In this document: one piece after another, positions 1 through 6,499 of the stretch
Layout: the number at the start of each line of letters is the position of its first letter
Position numbering within the stretch: position 1 is the first letter of the stretch
Assembly: GCA_021813065.1 (NCBI GenBank)
Contig: JAKALZ010000072.1
Location: 1 to 8,046 of the forward strand
From: a bacterium
GTDB taxonomy: Bacteria; Spirochaetota; Spirochaetia; Treponematales; Rectinemataceae
Length of the DNA: 8,046 bases
Direction: 5' to 3'
Notes under the pieces: model-generated
The model's input: the letters and a program-made list of their open reading frames with translations, nothing else
Database searches by the model: none
What the model was told of the DNA's origin: nothing
Position numbers and translations under genes: made by a program

Positions 1-236
1 CGGGAGGGCTCCTTCTGGGGCTCATAATCCTGCTCGCGCTCGGTCAGATAGGAATTCGAGCCCCCAACCTCTTCTTTGAAGCGCTCTTCGGCGGGCAAGT
101 CTTGAAACCCATGGTCTCCGGCGGTGCCGCGATCAGGGCTTTTATATGGATTCTCGTCATGGGGCTTGGAGCTTCGTGGTATCCGACGATTGTCGCGCTG
201 CGGATCGAGCCTGTCATCGCGATGAGGGGAGAGTGA
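1..236 (+). CDS. ABC transporter permease, FtsX/MacB type, C-terminal fragment
   Basis: The gene enters from the left edge; the first whole codon is at base 3 and it ends with TGA at 234-236, leaving 77 residues. The visible part starts in a hydrophobic segment (GGLLLGLIILLALG), has a short amphipathic stretch, then a second hydrophobic segment (AFIWILVMGLGASWYPTIVAL) and the tail RIEPVIAMRGE. A last membrane helix followed by P-x-x-x-A-x-R-I-x-P-x-x-A-x-R is the usual end of FtsX-domain permeases (MacB, LolC/E and relatives), whose helices transmit ATPase-driven movement rather than forming a pore. The next gene, two bases downstream, is a second permease of the same type, so the two probably form a heterodimer. 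The partner ATPase is not in the window and is expected upstream. The family call is good for a fragment; the substrate cannot be read. Confidence 0.8.
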   Translation, partial: GGLLLGLIILLALGQIGIRAPNLFFEALFGGQVLKPMVSGGAAIRAFIWILVMGLGASWYPTIVALRIEPVIAMRGE

Positions 237-238
237 GT

Positions 239-1612
239 ATGCGCGTTATTCATCTCAAGCTCGCGGCGCGAAATGTACGGCGGCAGCCGCACCGGACGCT
301 CGCGCTCGGCGGAGCGGTCGCGTTCAGCGCTCTCATCATGACCCTCATTTCAGGCTTCGTGAACGGTATGGACCTCGCGGTTCAGGATAATGTAACGCTC
401 TACTCTGGCGGACATGTGCTCATTTCGGGCTCAACGGCGAGCTGGAGCGGCAAACCGCAGAACCGCTTTACGGATGATAAGGTGGCGCAGATCGCGAAGA
501 GCGTCGGCGCGGGTGTCCTTACGGTATCGCCTCTCGCGCAGTCGAGGGCGACTGTCGTGTTCGGCACGCGTGAGATTCAACTTGTGATACGAGGCGTGGA
601 GTGGGGCAAGGACAAGCTTTACCACGATTCTCTCATTCTCTCGAAGGGCGATTGGAAGGGGCTTGAACCGTCACGCACCATGCTGATGAGCGCGCAGACC
701 GCGAATCGCTTTGGCCTCGCGGCGGGAGATCAGGTGACTGTGCGACTCACTACCGCTTCAGGTCAGGAAAATGTCACGAATTATACTGTTGGCGCGATTT
801 ACGATGACAGCGCGGCCGGCGGCATGAATACCGCGTTCGTGTCCTTCGGCGACCTCGTGGCGGATCTCAACATGAAATCAAACGAACAGCAGGAAATCGC
901 GGTCTTCCTTAAGAACAGCACGGGCGCGGAAGCGGTCGCCACCAAAATAAGCTCACTCATGAGCTTCCAGGGGTACACGGTGAGCCGAGGGGTAGCCTCT
1001 GCGCCAAGCGCTTCAAATCAGGCTCAATCGGCGAGCTTCATGTCGAGCGACGCGCTCACGGCTCCAATGGGCGGAGCAACGCAGTCGCAGGCCGGGGGCG
1101 CTCGTCTCGCTGAAGGCACCGTTCGCTATCGCGTCTCGACCATTCAAGATCTCGCGGGCGAGATAGGTTCCGCGCTTGGCTCCATCCGCTGGATCGGATA
1201 CGCCGTGTTCGCGCTCATGCTGATCGTGAGCGCCACGGGCATTTCGAATTCTTACCGCATGGTGCTCCTCGAGCGAACGAAGGAAATCGGCATGCTTCGC
1301 TGCATCGGCTACAAGAAAAGAGATGTATTTTCCTCCTTCATCGCGGAGGGGATTATCCTCGCGGGCGGTTCCGCGCTCCTTGGAGCGATTGTGGCGCTTC
1401 CCGTGGGACTGTGTGTCGGCTTGATTCCCTTCAACCCGCACGGCGACTTCGGTTCCGCGCTCGTGAAGGGGCATTTGCTGTTCGCGCCGACGATCGGACA
1501 GCTTGCGCTTATTTTCGTGTTTGTGACCATTGTCGCCATCGCGGCAGTGTATTTCCCCGCGCGGCGCGCCGCGGAAGTGGTGCCTGTAGAGGCGCTCAGA
1601 AAAATCGCGTGA
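239..1612 (+). CDS. ABC transporter permease, FtsX/MacB (LolC/E-like) type
   Basis: A 457-residue inner-membrane permease. I chose the ATG at 239, not an in-frame ATG at 146, because the earlier start would overlap the preceding gene by about 90 bases, while 239 has a purine-rich ribosome site (AGGGGAGAG, 225-233) and lies two bases after the upstream stop. Residues 18-43 form the first membrane helix. Residues about 44-250 are the extracytoplasmic MacB_PCD-like domain. Residues 250-292 are a Ser/Ala/Gln/Gly/Met-rich low-complexity stretch. Three membrane helices follow at about 316-335, 366-396 and 418-440. The coupling region LLERTKEIGMLRCIGYKK (343-360) and the tail ARRAAEVVPVEALRKIA are classic FtsX-domain signatures. 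In the family (MacB, LolCDE, FtsEX) such proteins drive lipoprotein extraction, export from the periplasm or signalling. The LolA-like and barrel genes downstream favour envelope lipid, lipoprotein or hydrophobic-compound transport; that is inference. Confidence 0.88.
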   Translation: MRVIHLKLAARNVRRQPHRTLALGGAVAFSALIMTLISGFVNGMDLAVQDNVTLYSGGHVLISGSTASWSGKPQNRFTDDKVAQIAKSVGAGVLTVSPLAQSRATVVFGTREIQLVIRGVEWGKDKLYHDSLILSKGDWKGLEPSRTMLMSAQTANRFGLAAGDQVTVRLTTASGQENVTNYTVGAIYDDSAAGGMNTAFVSFGDLVADLNMKSNEQQEIAVFLKNSTGAEAVATKISSLMSFQGYTVSRGVASAPSASNQAQSASFMSSDALTAPMGGATQSQAGGARLAEGTVRYRVSTIQDLAGEIGSALGSIRWIGYAVFALMLIVSATGISNSYRMVLLERTKEIGMLRCIGYKKRDVFSSFIAEGIILAGGSALLGAIVALPVGLCVGLIPFNPHGDFGSALVKGHLLFAPTIGQLALIFVFVTIVAIAAVYFPARRAAEVVPVEALRKIA

Positions 1613-1625
1613 CGCGCGACAAAAC

Positions 1626-1631
1626 AAGGAG
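1626..1631 (+). promoter_or_regulatory. Ribosome binding site of the LolA-like gene
   Basis: AAGGAG lies six bases before the ATG at 1638, in the 25-base gap after the permease stop. There is no room for a normal promoter plus terminator in this gap, which supports co-transcription with the permeases. Confidence 0.75.
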
Positions 1632-1637
1632 AATCTG

Positions 1638-2555
1638 ATGAACGGAGCTAGAGCAGTAACGACAAAATTTGTGCATGCCAAATTGACGGGGAAATTAAGT
1701 CTCGTACTCTTTGGCCTCGTGCTTGTGTTCAGCGCGAGAGCGCAGAGTGCACCCGCTGGCGGCGGGCATGGCGGCGGAGGCGGTCCCATGGGGGGGATTG
1801 GCCTTCCTCTCAACTTTCTGCAGGCCGACAAAGACTACAAGTTTCCCGACGATATCGCTAAATACAGCGCGAACGATTTTCTGATGCTCGTACGCCGCAC
1901 GGACATCCGCTCAAGCTTCTACAACAGCGATATGAGCGCCACCATTTCCATGGTGAGCGTGAGTCCCGTCCGCGGCACCTTCGCGAACAAGCAGCAGATT
2001 TATAGGCGCGACAAGGACGACGCGTTTCTCATGATCATGGTGGAGCCCGAATCGAGGAAGGGGCAGGGCATGCTCCGTGTCGACAACAACATGTGGCGCT
2101 ACGACCCCACGAGCCGCAAGTTCACGCACACCACGCTCAAGGACACCTACGAGAACTCGACGGTGACGAATAACGATTTTCGCCGCTGGCAGCGGTCGAT
2201 CGATTATTCGGTGGTAAGCATCACCACGGGTACCCTCGGCAACTACAAGGTGATCATCGGCGAGCTCAAAGCAAACAACGACGAGGTCCCCTTCCCGTAC
2301 ATCAAAATGTACATCGAGGCTGACAGGAAGATCGTGCTCAAAGTCGAGGAGTACAGCCTCTCGATGAAACTTCTGCGCACCGCCTACTACACGCAGTACG
2401 TGCAGATCGGCGACTCTCTCATTCCTACCGTGCAGATATTCCAGGACGGCTTGATCCCCGAAAAGCGCTCGCAGGTTACCTACACCGACATCTCGACGAA
2501 GTCGCTTCCCGACTATTATTTCACCAAAGAATATCTCGAGCGCGTGAGCCAGTAG
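1638..2555 (+). CDS. Exported LolA-like protein (outer membrane lipoprotein-sorting protein family)
   Basis: A 305-residue exported protein. The N-terminus has basic residues, a hydrophobic core (about 20-32) and an A-R-A cleavage site, so signal peptidase I probably cuts near residue 35. There is no lipobox cysteine, so it should be soluble in the periplasm. Residues 41-55 are a glycine-rich linker with one His. The mature part has alternating strands and the pattern MLRVDNNMWRYDPTSRKFT (145-163), which resembles the 'G-x-x-L-x-x-x-x-x-x-W-x-Y-x-P' region of the LolA_like (PF17131) family often named outer membrane lipoprotein-sorting protein. Later blocks fit the rest of that beta-sheet fold: FPYIKMYIEADRKIVLKVEE (219-238), where the substrate-derived strand refers to converting an intermediate, and IPTVQIFQDG. 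Proteins of this fold carry lipids or lipoproteins through the periplasm. Sitting between FtsX permeases and a barrel, it is the likely shuttle of the module. The family is assigned from pattern memory, without a profile search; cargo unknown. Confidence 0.75.
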   Translation: MNGARAVTTKFVHAKLTGKLSLVLFGLVLVFSARAQSAPAGGGHGGGGGPMGGIGLPLNFLQADKDYKFPDDIAKYSANDFLMLVRRTDIRSSFYNSDMSATISMVSVSPVRGTFANKQQIYRRDKDDAFLMIMVEPESRKGQGMLRVDNNMWRYDPTSRKFTHTTLKDTYENSTVTNNDFRRWQRSIDYSVVSITTGTLGNYKVIIGELKANNDEVPFPYIKMYIEADRKIVLKVEEYSLSMKLLRTAYYTQYVQIGDSLIPTVQIFQDGLIPEKRSQVTYTDISTKSLPDYYFTKEYLERVSQ

Positions 2556-2558
2556 GAG
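2553..2558 (+). promoter_or_regulatory. Ribosome binding site that fixes the start of the barrel gene
   Basis: TAGGAG, which contains the stop codon TAG of the LolA-like gene, is six bases before the ATG at 2565. A TTG at 2559 in the same frame touches this site directly and would leave no spacer, so the ATG is the better start. The arrangement suggests translational coupling of the two genes. Confidence 0.65.
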
Positions 2559-2564
2559 TTGCCC

Positions 2565-4169
2565 ATGAACAACAGAACTATACGGCGCTCAATACCGCTC
2601 GCGATCGTGGCGATCTTCGCGCTCTTCGGCGCGAACCTGTGGGCGCAGACGAGCTCAACCCCAACATCGACCTCTGTGACTCCGCCTGCGGTGATCGATG
2701 AAAATCAGCTCTTCGGCGGTTCGAAGGATATTGTGACGGTAATCGACCCCGCCACGGCGGCGGCGGGGAATGTACAGCTCGTCAAAGATACGAAGACCTA
2801 TCCAGTGTTTCTCATTAGCGGTACCGCGGGGGCGGGGCTCTATGGCAACTACACGCCGGTCGGCTCAGGCTCATCAGACCTGCAAACGCTCTATGGCGCG
2901 GTGAATATCTCGGGGCTCGAATTCGATTATTTGCCGACCAAGGACTTGCACTTCTCGCTGGCGAACGATCTCCTGGCGGTGCCGAACCAGATTCTTGCCG
3001 CCTCGGTGACCGGCTACGCTGACCTGCGCATGAGCGACCTCGTGCGGCTCTACGCGTCAGGAGCCTTCAATTATGATCCCACGAGTTATTTATCCACCAC
3101 AAAATACAGCTCACCCGCATTCAGCTTGGTAGAGCTCTTTGTCGATACGCAGATCAATAACCAGATATTCTTCCGTCTCGGCAAGCAGCGCATAAGCTGG
3201 GGCGTTGGCTACTGGTACAAGCCTTCGGATGTGCTCAGCCTCTCCGCCATCGATCCCGACAACCCCACCGCGGCACGAGAAGGGCCTTTTGCCTTCAAAG
3301 TCGACGTGCCGATGAAGCTCAACCATCTCATGGTCTACATGGTGCCGCCCGTTACGGGGCTCGCCGACTCTTCATCCATCGCGAGCAAGTACGATCTTGT
3401 GGTAGGCGGCTGGGAGCTCAGCCTCGCGGGATATGCTCGCGCCGACATGCTCGCGCGGCCACGAGGAATCTTTACCTTTACTGGCGCGGTCGGTCCCTTC
3501 GATGTATATGGCGAGAATGTGCTTCTCTACGGGTCGGATCGCACCTATGTGCGCCCCGGCTCGACGCCGGGAGCCTACGAGACCTACCGAGTTGAAGATC
3601 TGCCATTCTTCCAGTCGACGCTTGGCATCAAGTACTCCGCGAGCTATTCGAACGGTCTTTCCTACGCGCTCCATGTGCAGGGCTACTACAACGGCACAGG
3701 GTATGCGGACTCGAGCATCCTTCAAAACGCGGCCGCGCGCACCGCGGTCAGAAACAGCGGCACGTATCAGGCGAATGATCTGACCCAGGCGGGCATGTGG
3801 TATCTAGCGGGTTCGGCATCGCTCTCGGGGCGTTTCGGCGAGGGGCGAAATCTCACGCAAGTCACTGGTTCTGTCTATGCGCTGCGGAATTTTTCCGATA
3901 CTTCGATGCGCTTCAATCCTCAGCTGCAGATACAGGTCGGTGATCAGGGTGGTCGCGCGACCTTCACATTCTCAGACTTGACCGCCATTGGGCCGAGTCT
4001 CTCAGAGTACGCGCCTAATGGCAACAAGACCACACCTGCGGTCACCGTGGGCATTCTCAACGACGCGGTCGATCTCCAAGCTTCTGTGCCGATTTTGCTG
4101 AACAGCGATTTCTCCGTGAAAAAAGTACAGACAGAGTTCAGCATATTCTGGAACGCGGTTCAGTATTGA
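2565..4169 (+). CDS. Outer-membrane beta-barrel protein, DUF1302/porin-like
   Basis: A 534-residue exported protein. Residues 1-27 are a signal peptide (RTIRR, hydrophobic core, cut after LWA). A Ser/Thr/Pro-rich linker follows (about 28-42), then an acidic/Asn-rich stretch with FGGSKDIVT (50-58). From about residue 80 to the end the chain is made of short amphipathic strands rich in Tyr, Gly, Ser and Asn with polar turns, as in outer-membrane barrels. It ends in FSIFWNAVQY, an aromatic C-terminal strand of the kind recognised by the BAM complex. The stretch FFRLGKQRISWGVGYWYKPSDVLS (202-225), followed by IDPDNPTA, resembles the R-x-G-[KR]-Q-x-x-x-W-G ... P-x-D motif of DUF1302-type barrels, which in proteobacteria accompany RND exporters and LolA-fold partners. 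It starts nine bases after the LolA-like gene, so both are probably co-expressed. Likely role: outer-membrane receiver or exit channel of the transport module. Barrel nature is well supported; exact family is less sure. Confidence 0.72.
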   Translation: MNNRTIRRSIPLAIVAIFALFGANLWAQTSSTPTSTSVTPPAVIDENQLFGGSKDIVTVIDPATAAAGNVQLVKDTKTYPVFLISGTAGAGLYGNYTPVGSGSSDLQTLYGAVNISGLEFDYLPTKDLHFSLANDLLAVPNQILAASVTGYADLRMSDLVRLYASGAFNYDPTSYLSTTKYSSPAFSLVELFVDTQINNQIFFRLGKQRISWGVGYWYKPSDVLSLSAIDPDNPTAAREGPFAFKVDVPMKLNHLMVYMVPPVTGLADSSSIASKYDLVVGGWELSLAGYARADMLARPRGIFTFTGAVGPFDVYGENVLLYGSDRTYVRPGSTPGAYETYRVEDLPFFQSTLGIKYSASYSNGLSYALHVQGYYNGTGYADSSILQNAAARTAVRNSGTYQANDLTQAGMWYLAGSASLSGRFGEGRNLTQVTGSVYALRNFSDTSMRFNPQLQIQVGDQGGRATFTFSDLTAIGPSLSEYAPNGNKTTPAVTVGILNDAVDLQASVPILLNSDFSVKKVQTEFSIFWNAVQY

Positions 4170-4191
4170 ATGAGGAAAGATATAGTATAAT
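4166..4191 (+). promoter_or_regulatory. Candidate sigma-70 promoter for the two-component operon
   Basis: A perfect TATAAT is at 4186-4191. The best upstream element is TTGAAT at 4166-4171 (4 of 6 matches to TTGACA), but the spacer is only 14 bases, so the -35 call is weak and the promoter may rely on an activator. Transcription would begin near 4198 and leave a leader of about 85 bases. The -35 part overlaps the stop codon of the barrel gene. Confidence 0.45.
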
Positions 4192-4224
4192 GAAGCCGGT
4201 AGGCGCTTGGGCGGTGTGTTCCGG

Positions 4225-4266
4225 CGCGATGTCGCGTCTGAAATGCCACCTCAATTGAGCGATCGC
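4225..4266 (+). promoter_or_regulatory. Cluster of short palindromes in the leader of the response regulator gene
   Basis: Three inverted repeats lie between the TATAAT box and the start codon. CGCGA/TCGCG (4225-4229 and 4232-4236) have two bases between them. CTCAATTGAG (4250-4259) is a perfect 10-base palindrome. GCGATCGC (4259-4266) is a perfect 8-base palindrome abutting it. In addition GCCGG (4195-4199) can pair with CCGGC (4266-4270). They could be regulator sites or leader RNA structure. Short GC-rich palindromes also arise by chance, so function is unproven. Confidence 0.3.
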
Positions 4267-4283
4267 CGGCACAAGGAGAGAGC

Positions 4284-4991
4284 ATGCACGGGAAAATCCT
4301 GATTGTCGAAGATACGAAGGAGCTTGCCGAACTCTACATGCTCTACCTTCAAAATGAGGGTTTCGAGTGCCGGTTAGCTTTCGACGCGGAGAGCGCTCTT
4401 CCCATCGCGCAGAACGAGGACTGGGATCTCATCGTGCTCGATCTCAATCTTCCTGGCATGGATGGTTTTCAATTTCTTGAAATTCTAAGAAAGTCGAAGT
4501 CGGTGCCGGTAATGATTCTCACCGCGCGCGAGGCGGATGAGGATGTGATCTTTGGCCTCGGTGTCGGCGCCGACGATTTCGTGACAAAGCCCTGTCCTCC
4601 GAAAGTGCTTGCCGCCCGAGCGCGCGCGCATATCCGCCGTACGATCGCGCTCCAGACACGCCAGAATGGCAGCGTGGTGAAGTTCGGTCCTTATGAGCTG
4701 GATATAGAGGGCATGTACCTTACAAAGGACGGCGAGCCCATGAGCCTCTCGGCGAGGGAATTCAACATTCTCAAAGAACTTGTCGGGAGCCCTGGCAAGC
4801 CCTTCTCGCCAGAGGACATCTATGCGCGCGTTTGGGGTCAGGAATATGGCGACGTGAGCGCGGTAGGGGTCTACATTCAGCGTCTAAGGAAAAAACTCGA
4901 GAGTGACCCCGCAAACCCATTCTACATCCAGACGCAGTATGGTATGGGGTACCGCTTCAACCCCGAAGCCTTCGTCGAGAGCAGCGCATGA
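4284..4991 (+). CDS. OmpR/PhoB-type response regulator
   Basis: A 235-residue transcription regulator that is switched by phosphorylation. Receiver domain, residues about 3-118: acidic pair E9-D10, phospho-acceptor D53 in VLDLNLPGMDG, T80 in ILTAR and K102 in VTKP are all in place, so it should be phosphorylatable. The loop after the lysine reads KPCPP where most relatives have an aromatic or hydrophobic residue and a less proline-rich stretch. The C-terminal winged-helix DNA-binding domain (about 132-229) shows LSAREFNILKELVGSPGKPFS, the recognition helix region VGVYIQRLRKKLE and the wing YGMGYRF. The ATG at 4284 is preceded by AAGGAGAG (4273-4280). Its stop overlaps the start of the histidine kinase gene by four bases (ATGA), so the two are translationally coupled and almost certainly partners. 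The regulated genes are unknown; the adjacent envelope operon and its own promoter are the first candidates. Confidence 0.95.
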   Translation: MHGKILIVEDTKELAELYMLYLQNEGFECRLAFDAESALPIAQNEDWDLIVLDLNLPGMDGFQFLEILRKSKSVPVMILTAREADEDVIFGLGVGADDFVTKPCPPKVLAARARAHIRRTIALQTRQNGSVVKFGPYELDIEGMYLTKDGEPMSLSAREFNILKELVGSPGKPFSPEDIYARVWGQEYGDVSAVGVYIQRLRKKLESDPANPFYIQTQYGMGYRFNPEAFVESSA

Positions 4992-6391
4992 AACTGAAGC
5001 TCCGCACGCAGTTCTTCATACTCACGGTCGCGGTTACGCTGTTTCCTATCATTTTTGGCCTTCTCGTGTTTACGAACCAGCAGACCAAGCGCGATCCGCG
5101 CGAGCCCACGAGGGCATTTCTGAATGAAGTGGCACAGCTGTGGAATAAAAAACAGAACCTCTCCATTGAGGATATCCGCGACGCCGGCGAAGCAGTCGGG
5201 CTTCCTATCATCAATGCGGCGTTAATTGCCCCGGATGGCACCGTGCAAGTTTCATCCTTTAAAAATCTACCATTGGGTTTCAAGCTTGAAGTCGCTGATC
5301 TCGTGAGGCCACCTCTGCTTCCCGCGGAGAGACCGCGCCCGGAGCTCAGGTTCCTGCCTCTGGACCAAAGTCAGTCGAAAAGCCCGCTTCTCTTGTTCGA
5401 TATCCAACCCTTCTGGTCGAAGGAGGATATCAGAAATAAGAACCTCATGCTCGTTTCGAGTTTCGCGCTCGGAGCCTTCCTGATCGCGGGGCTGATGTCG
5501 CTCCTCATCCTGCGGTCCACAAACCGTTCGATCAAAAACCTGATCAACGACACCGCGACGGTGTCGCGCGGCAAGCTGGATCACGAGGTGAAAGGCAGTG
5601 GGGCGGTAGAGCTGCGATCGCTCGCCGACAGCATCAACCGGATGCGCATTACGCTGCGCGATATGATAACGCGGCGCATGAACATGCTCATCGGGGTCAG
5701 CCACGATCTCAAGACGCCCATCGCCCTCATTCAGGGCTACACCGACGCGCTCAGCGACAACATGGCGAGCGACGATGCGACTCGTGCGCACTATCTAGAG
5801 ATTATCCGCGAAAAGAGCGCGCAGCTCGAAGATCTCGTGTCTGATCTCATAGAATTCATGAAGATTGATGATTTCAATACGCCGCTCGAGAGTGTGAATT
5901 TTGCAGCCCTCATGACCAATCTCGGGAAACGCTTTGAGGAGGATGCGCGTCTGTTGGGACTGAATCTGGTGCATGGCTACGGCAGGCCCAACGGGCCGAT
6001 CTCACAAGATGCTCCGCTAGGATTGCCGATGGTGAAGATGAATAGAATCCTGTTTGAGCGCACCGTCGAGAACCTGGTGTCGAATGCCTTCAGATACACG
6101 GGGCCTGGGGGCACGGTCGAGATGCTCGTCTACCTCGAAGATGGGCAACCTGTGCTCACCGTCGCCGACAATGGCCCGGGCGTTCCGCCTGAGGAGTTGC
6201 AGTATATTTTCGACGCGTTTTACCGAGGGTCGCACTCGCGGCAGGAGGCCGGCCATGGCCTCGGTCTCACGATCGTGAAATCGGTGGTCGATCTGCATGG
6301 ATGGAGCGTCGAGGCGCACAACCGGATGCCCCACGGTCTCGTTATCTCGATAAAGATGAAGGCGTATATGCCAGATCGCTCACGGATCTGA
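4988..6391 (+). CDS. Membrane sensor histidine kinase (HAMP, HisKA, HATPase_c)
   Basis: A 467-residue inner-membrane kinase and the partner of the response regulator. TM1 is at about 8-28. A roughly 120-residue extracytoplasmic sensor region follows (about 30-150) and includes INAALIAPDGTVQVSS (75-90), which looks like a PAS/Cache-type strand pair, but I cannot name the domain. TM2 is at about 152-175 and HAMP at about 177-230. The H-box is IGVSHDLKTPIALIQGY with phospho-acceptor H239. The catalytic domain has the N-box RTVENLVSNAFRYT (N362, N366), G1 box DNGPGVP (394-400), F-box IFDAFYRG (407-414) and G2 box GHGLGLTIV (422-430), so all the usual kinase elements are intact. The start lacks a strong ribosome site of its own and depends on the ATGA overlap. 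After it comes a convergent gene with no clear terminator between. The stimulus is unknown; the sensor region is not similar to a family I recognise. Confidence 0.95.
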   Translation: MKLKLRTQFFILTVAVTLFPIIFGLLVFTNQQTKRDPREPTRAFLNEVAQLWNKKQNLSIEDIRDAGEAVGLPIINAALIAPDGTVQVSSFKNLPLGFKLEVADLVRPPLLPAERPRPELRFLPLDQSQSKSPLLLFDIQPFWSKEDIRNKNLMLVSSFALGAFLIAGLMSLLILRSTNRSIKNLINDTATVSRGKLDHEVKGSGAVELRSLADSINRMRITLRDMITRRMNMLIGVSHDLKTPIALIQGYTDALSDNMASDDATRAHYLEIIREKSAQLEDLVSDLIEFMKIDDFNTPLESVNFAALMTNLGKRFEEDARLLGLNLVHGYGRPNGPISQDAPLGLPMVKMNRILFERTVENLVSNAFRYTGPGGTVEMLVYLEDGQPVLTVADNGPGVPPEELQYIFDAFYRGSHSRQEAGHGLGLTIVKSVVDLHGWSVEAHNRMPHGLVISIKMKAYMPDRSRI

Positions 6392-6489
6392 CGCACAATG
6401 CGCCGCGCGCCCCATGCGCTTTCCCGCGAGTAGGCCGCGCCTAAGAGTGCGGTCCCGCGTCACGCGCCATTAATGCGCCGAACTGTGGT
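6392..6489. other. GC-rich convergent intergenic gap without a clear terminator
   Basis: This 98-base gap separates the kinase stop from the stop of the minus-strand LarA-like gene. It contains only short hairpins: CGCA-CAA-TGCG (6392-6402), TAGGC-CGC-GCCTA (6431-6443) and GCGC around CATTAAT (6464-6478). None is followed by a run of T on either strand, so no intrinsic terminator can be called. The 10-mer TCACGCGCCA occurs at 6460-6469 and again at 6490-6499, where it covers the end of the LarA-like gene. Confidence 0.5.
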
Positions 6490-6499
6490 TCACGCGCCA
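6460..6499. repeat. Pair of 10-base direct repeats, 30-base period
   Basis: TCACGCGCCA is found at 6460-6469 and 6490-6499. The second copy encodes the last residues and the stop of the minus-strand gene (Arg-Gly-Ala-stop). The first copy would read the same on the minus strand just past the stop. This could be a small tandem duplication of the gene end or chance in GC-rich DNA. Confidence 0.35.

Noticed and set aside
146..238. N-terminal extension of the permease from an earlier in-frame ATG
   Set aside because: It would overlap the upstream permease by about 90 bases, the extra residues look non-native, and a better start with a ribosome site is at 239.
1013..1831. Long minus-strand open frame (272 codons) across the end of the permease and start of the LolA-like gene
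   Set aside because: It lies antisense to two well-supported genes, is rich in Arg/His/Pro as expected for a shadow of GC-rich coding DNA, and shows no domain motif.
2559..2564. TTG as start of the barrel gene
   Set aside because: It directly abuts the ribosome site with no spacer; the ATG at 2565 has normal spacing.
4259..4266. GCGATCGC as a HIP1-type repeat of cyanobacteria
   Set aside because: I noted it only once, whereas HIP1 is abundant in cyanobacterial genomes, and the genes do not look cyanobacterial.
5267..5791. Minus-strand open frame of 174 codons inside the histidine kinase gene
   Set aside because: It overlaps the HAMP and H-box coding region of an intact kinase, and its Arg/Glu/His-rich composition looks like a shadow frame.
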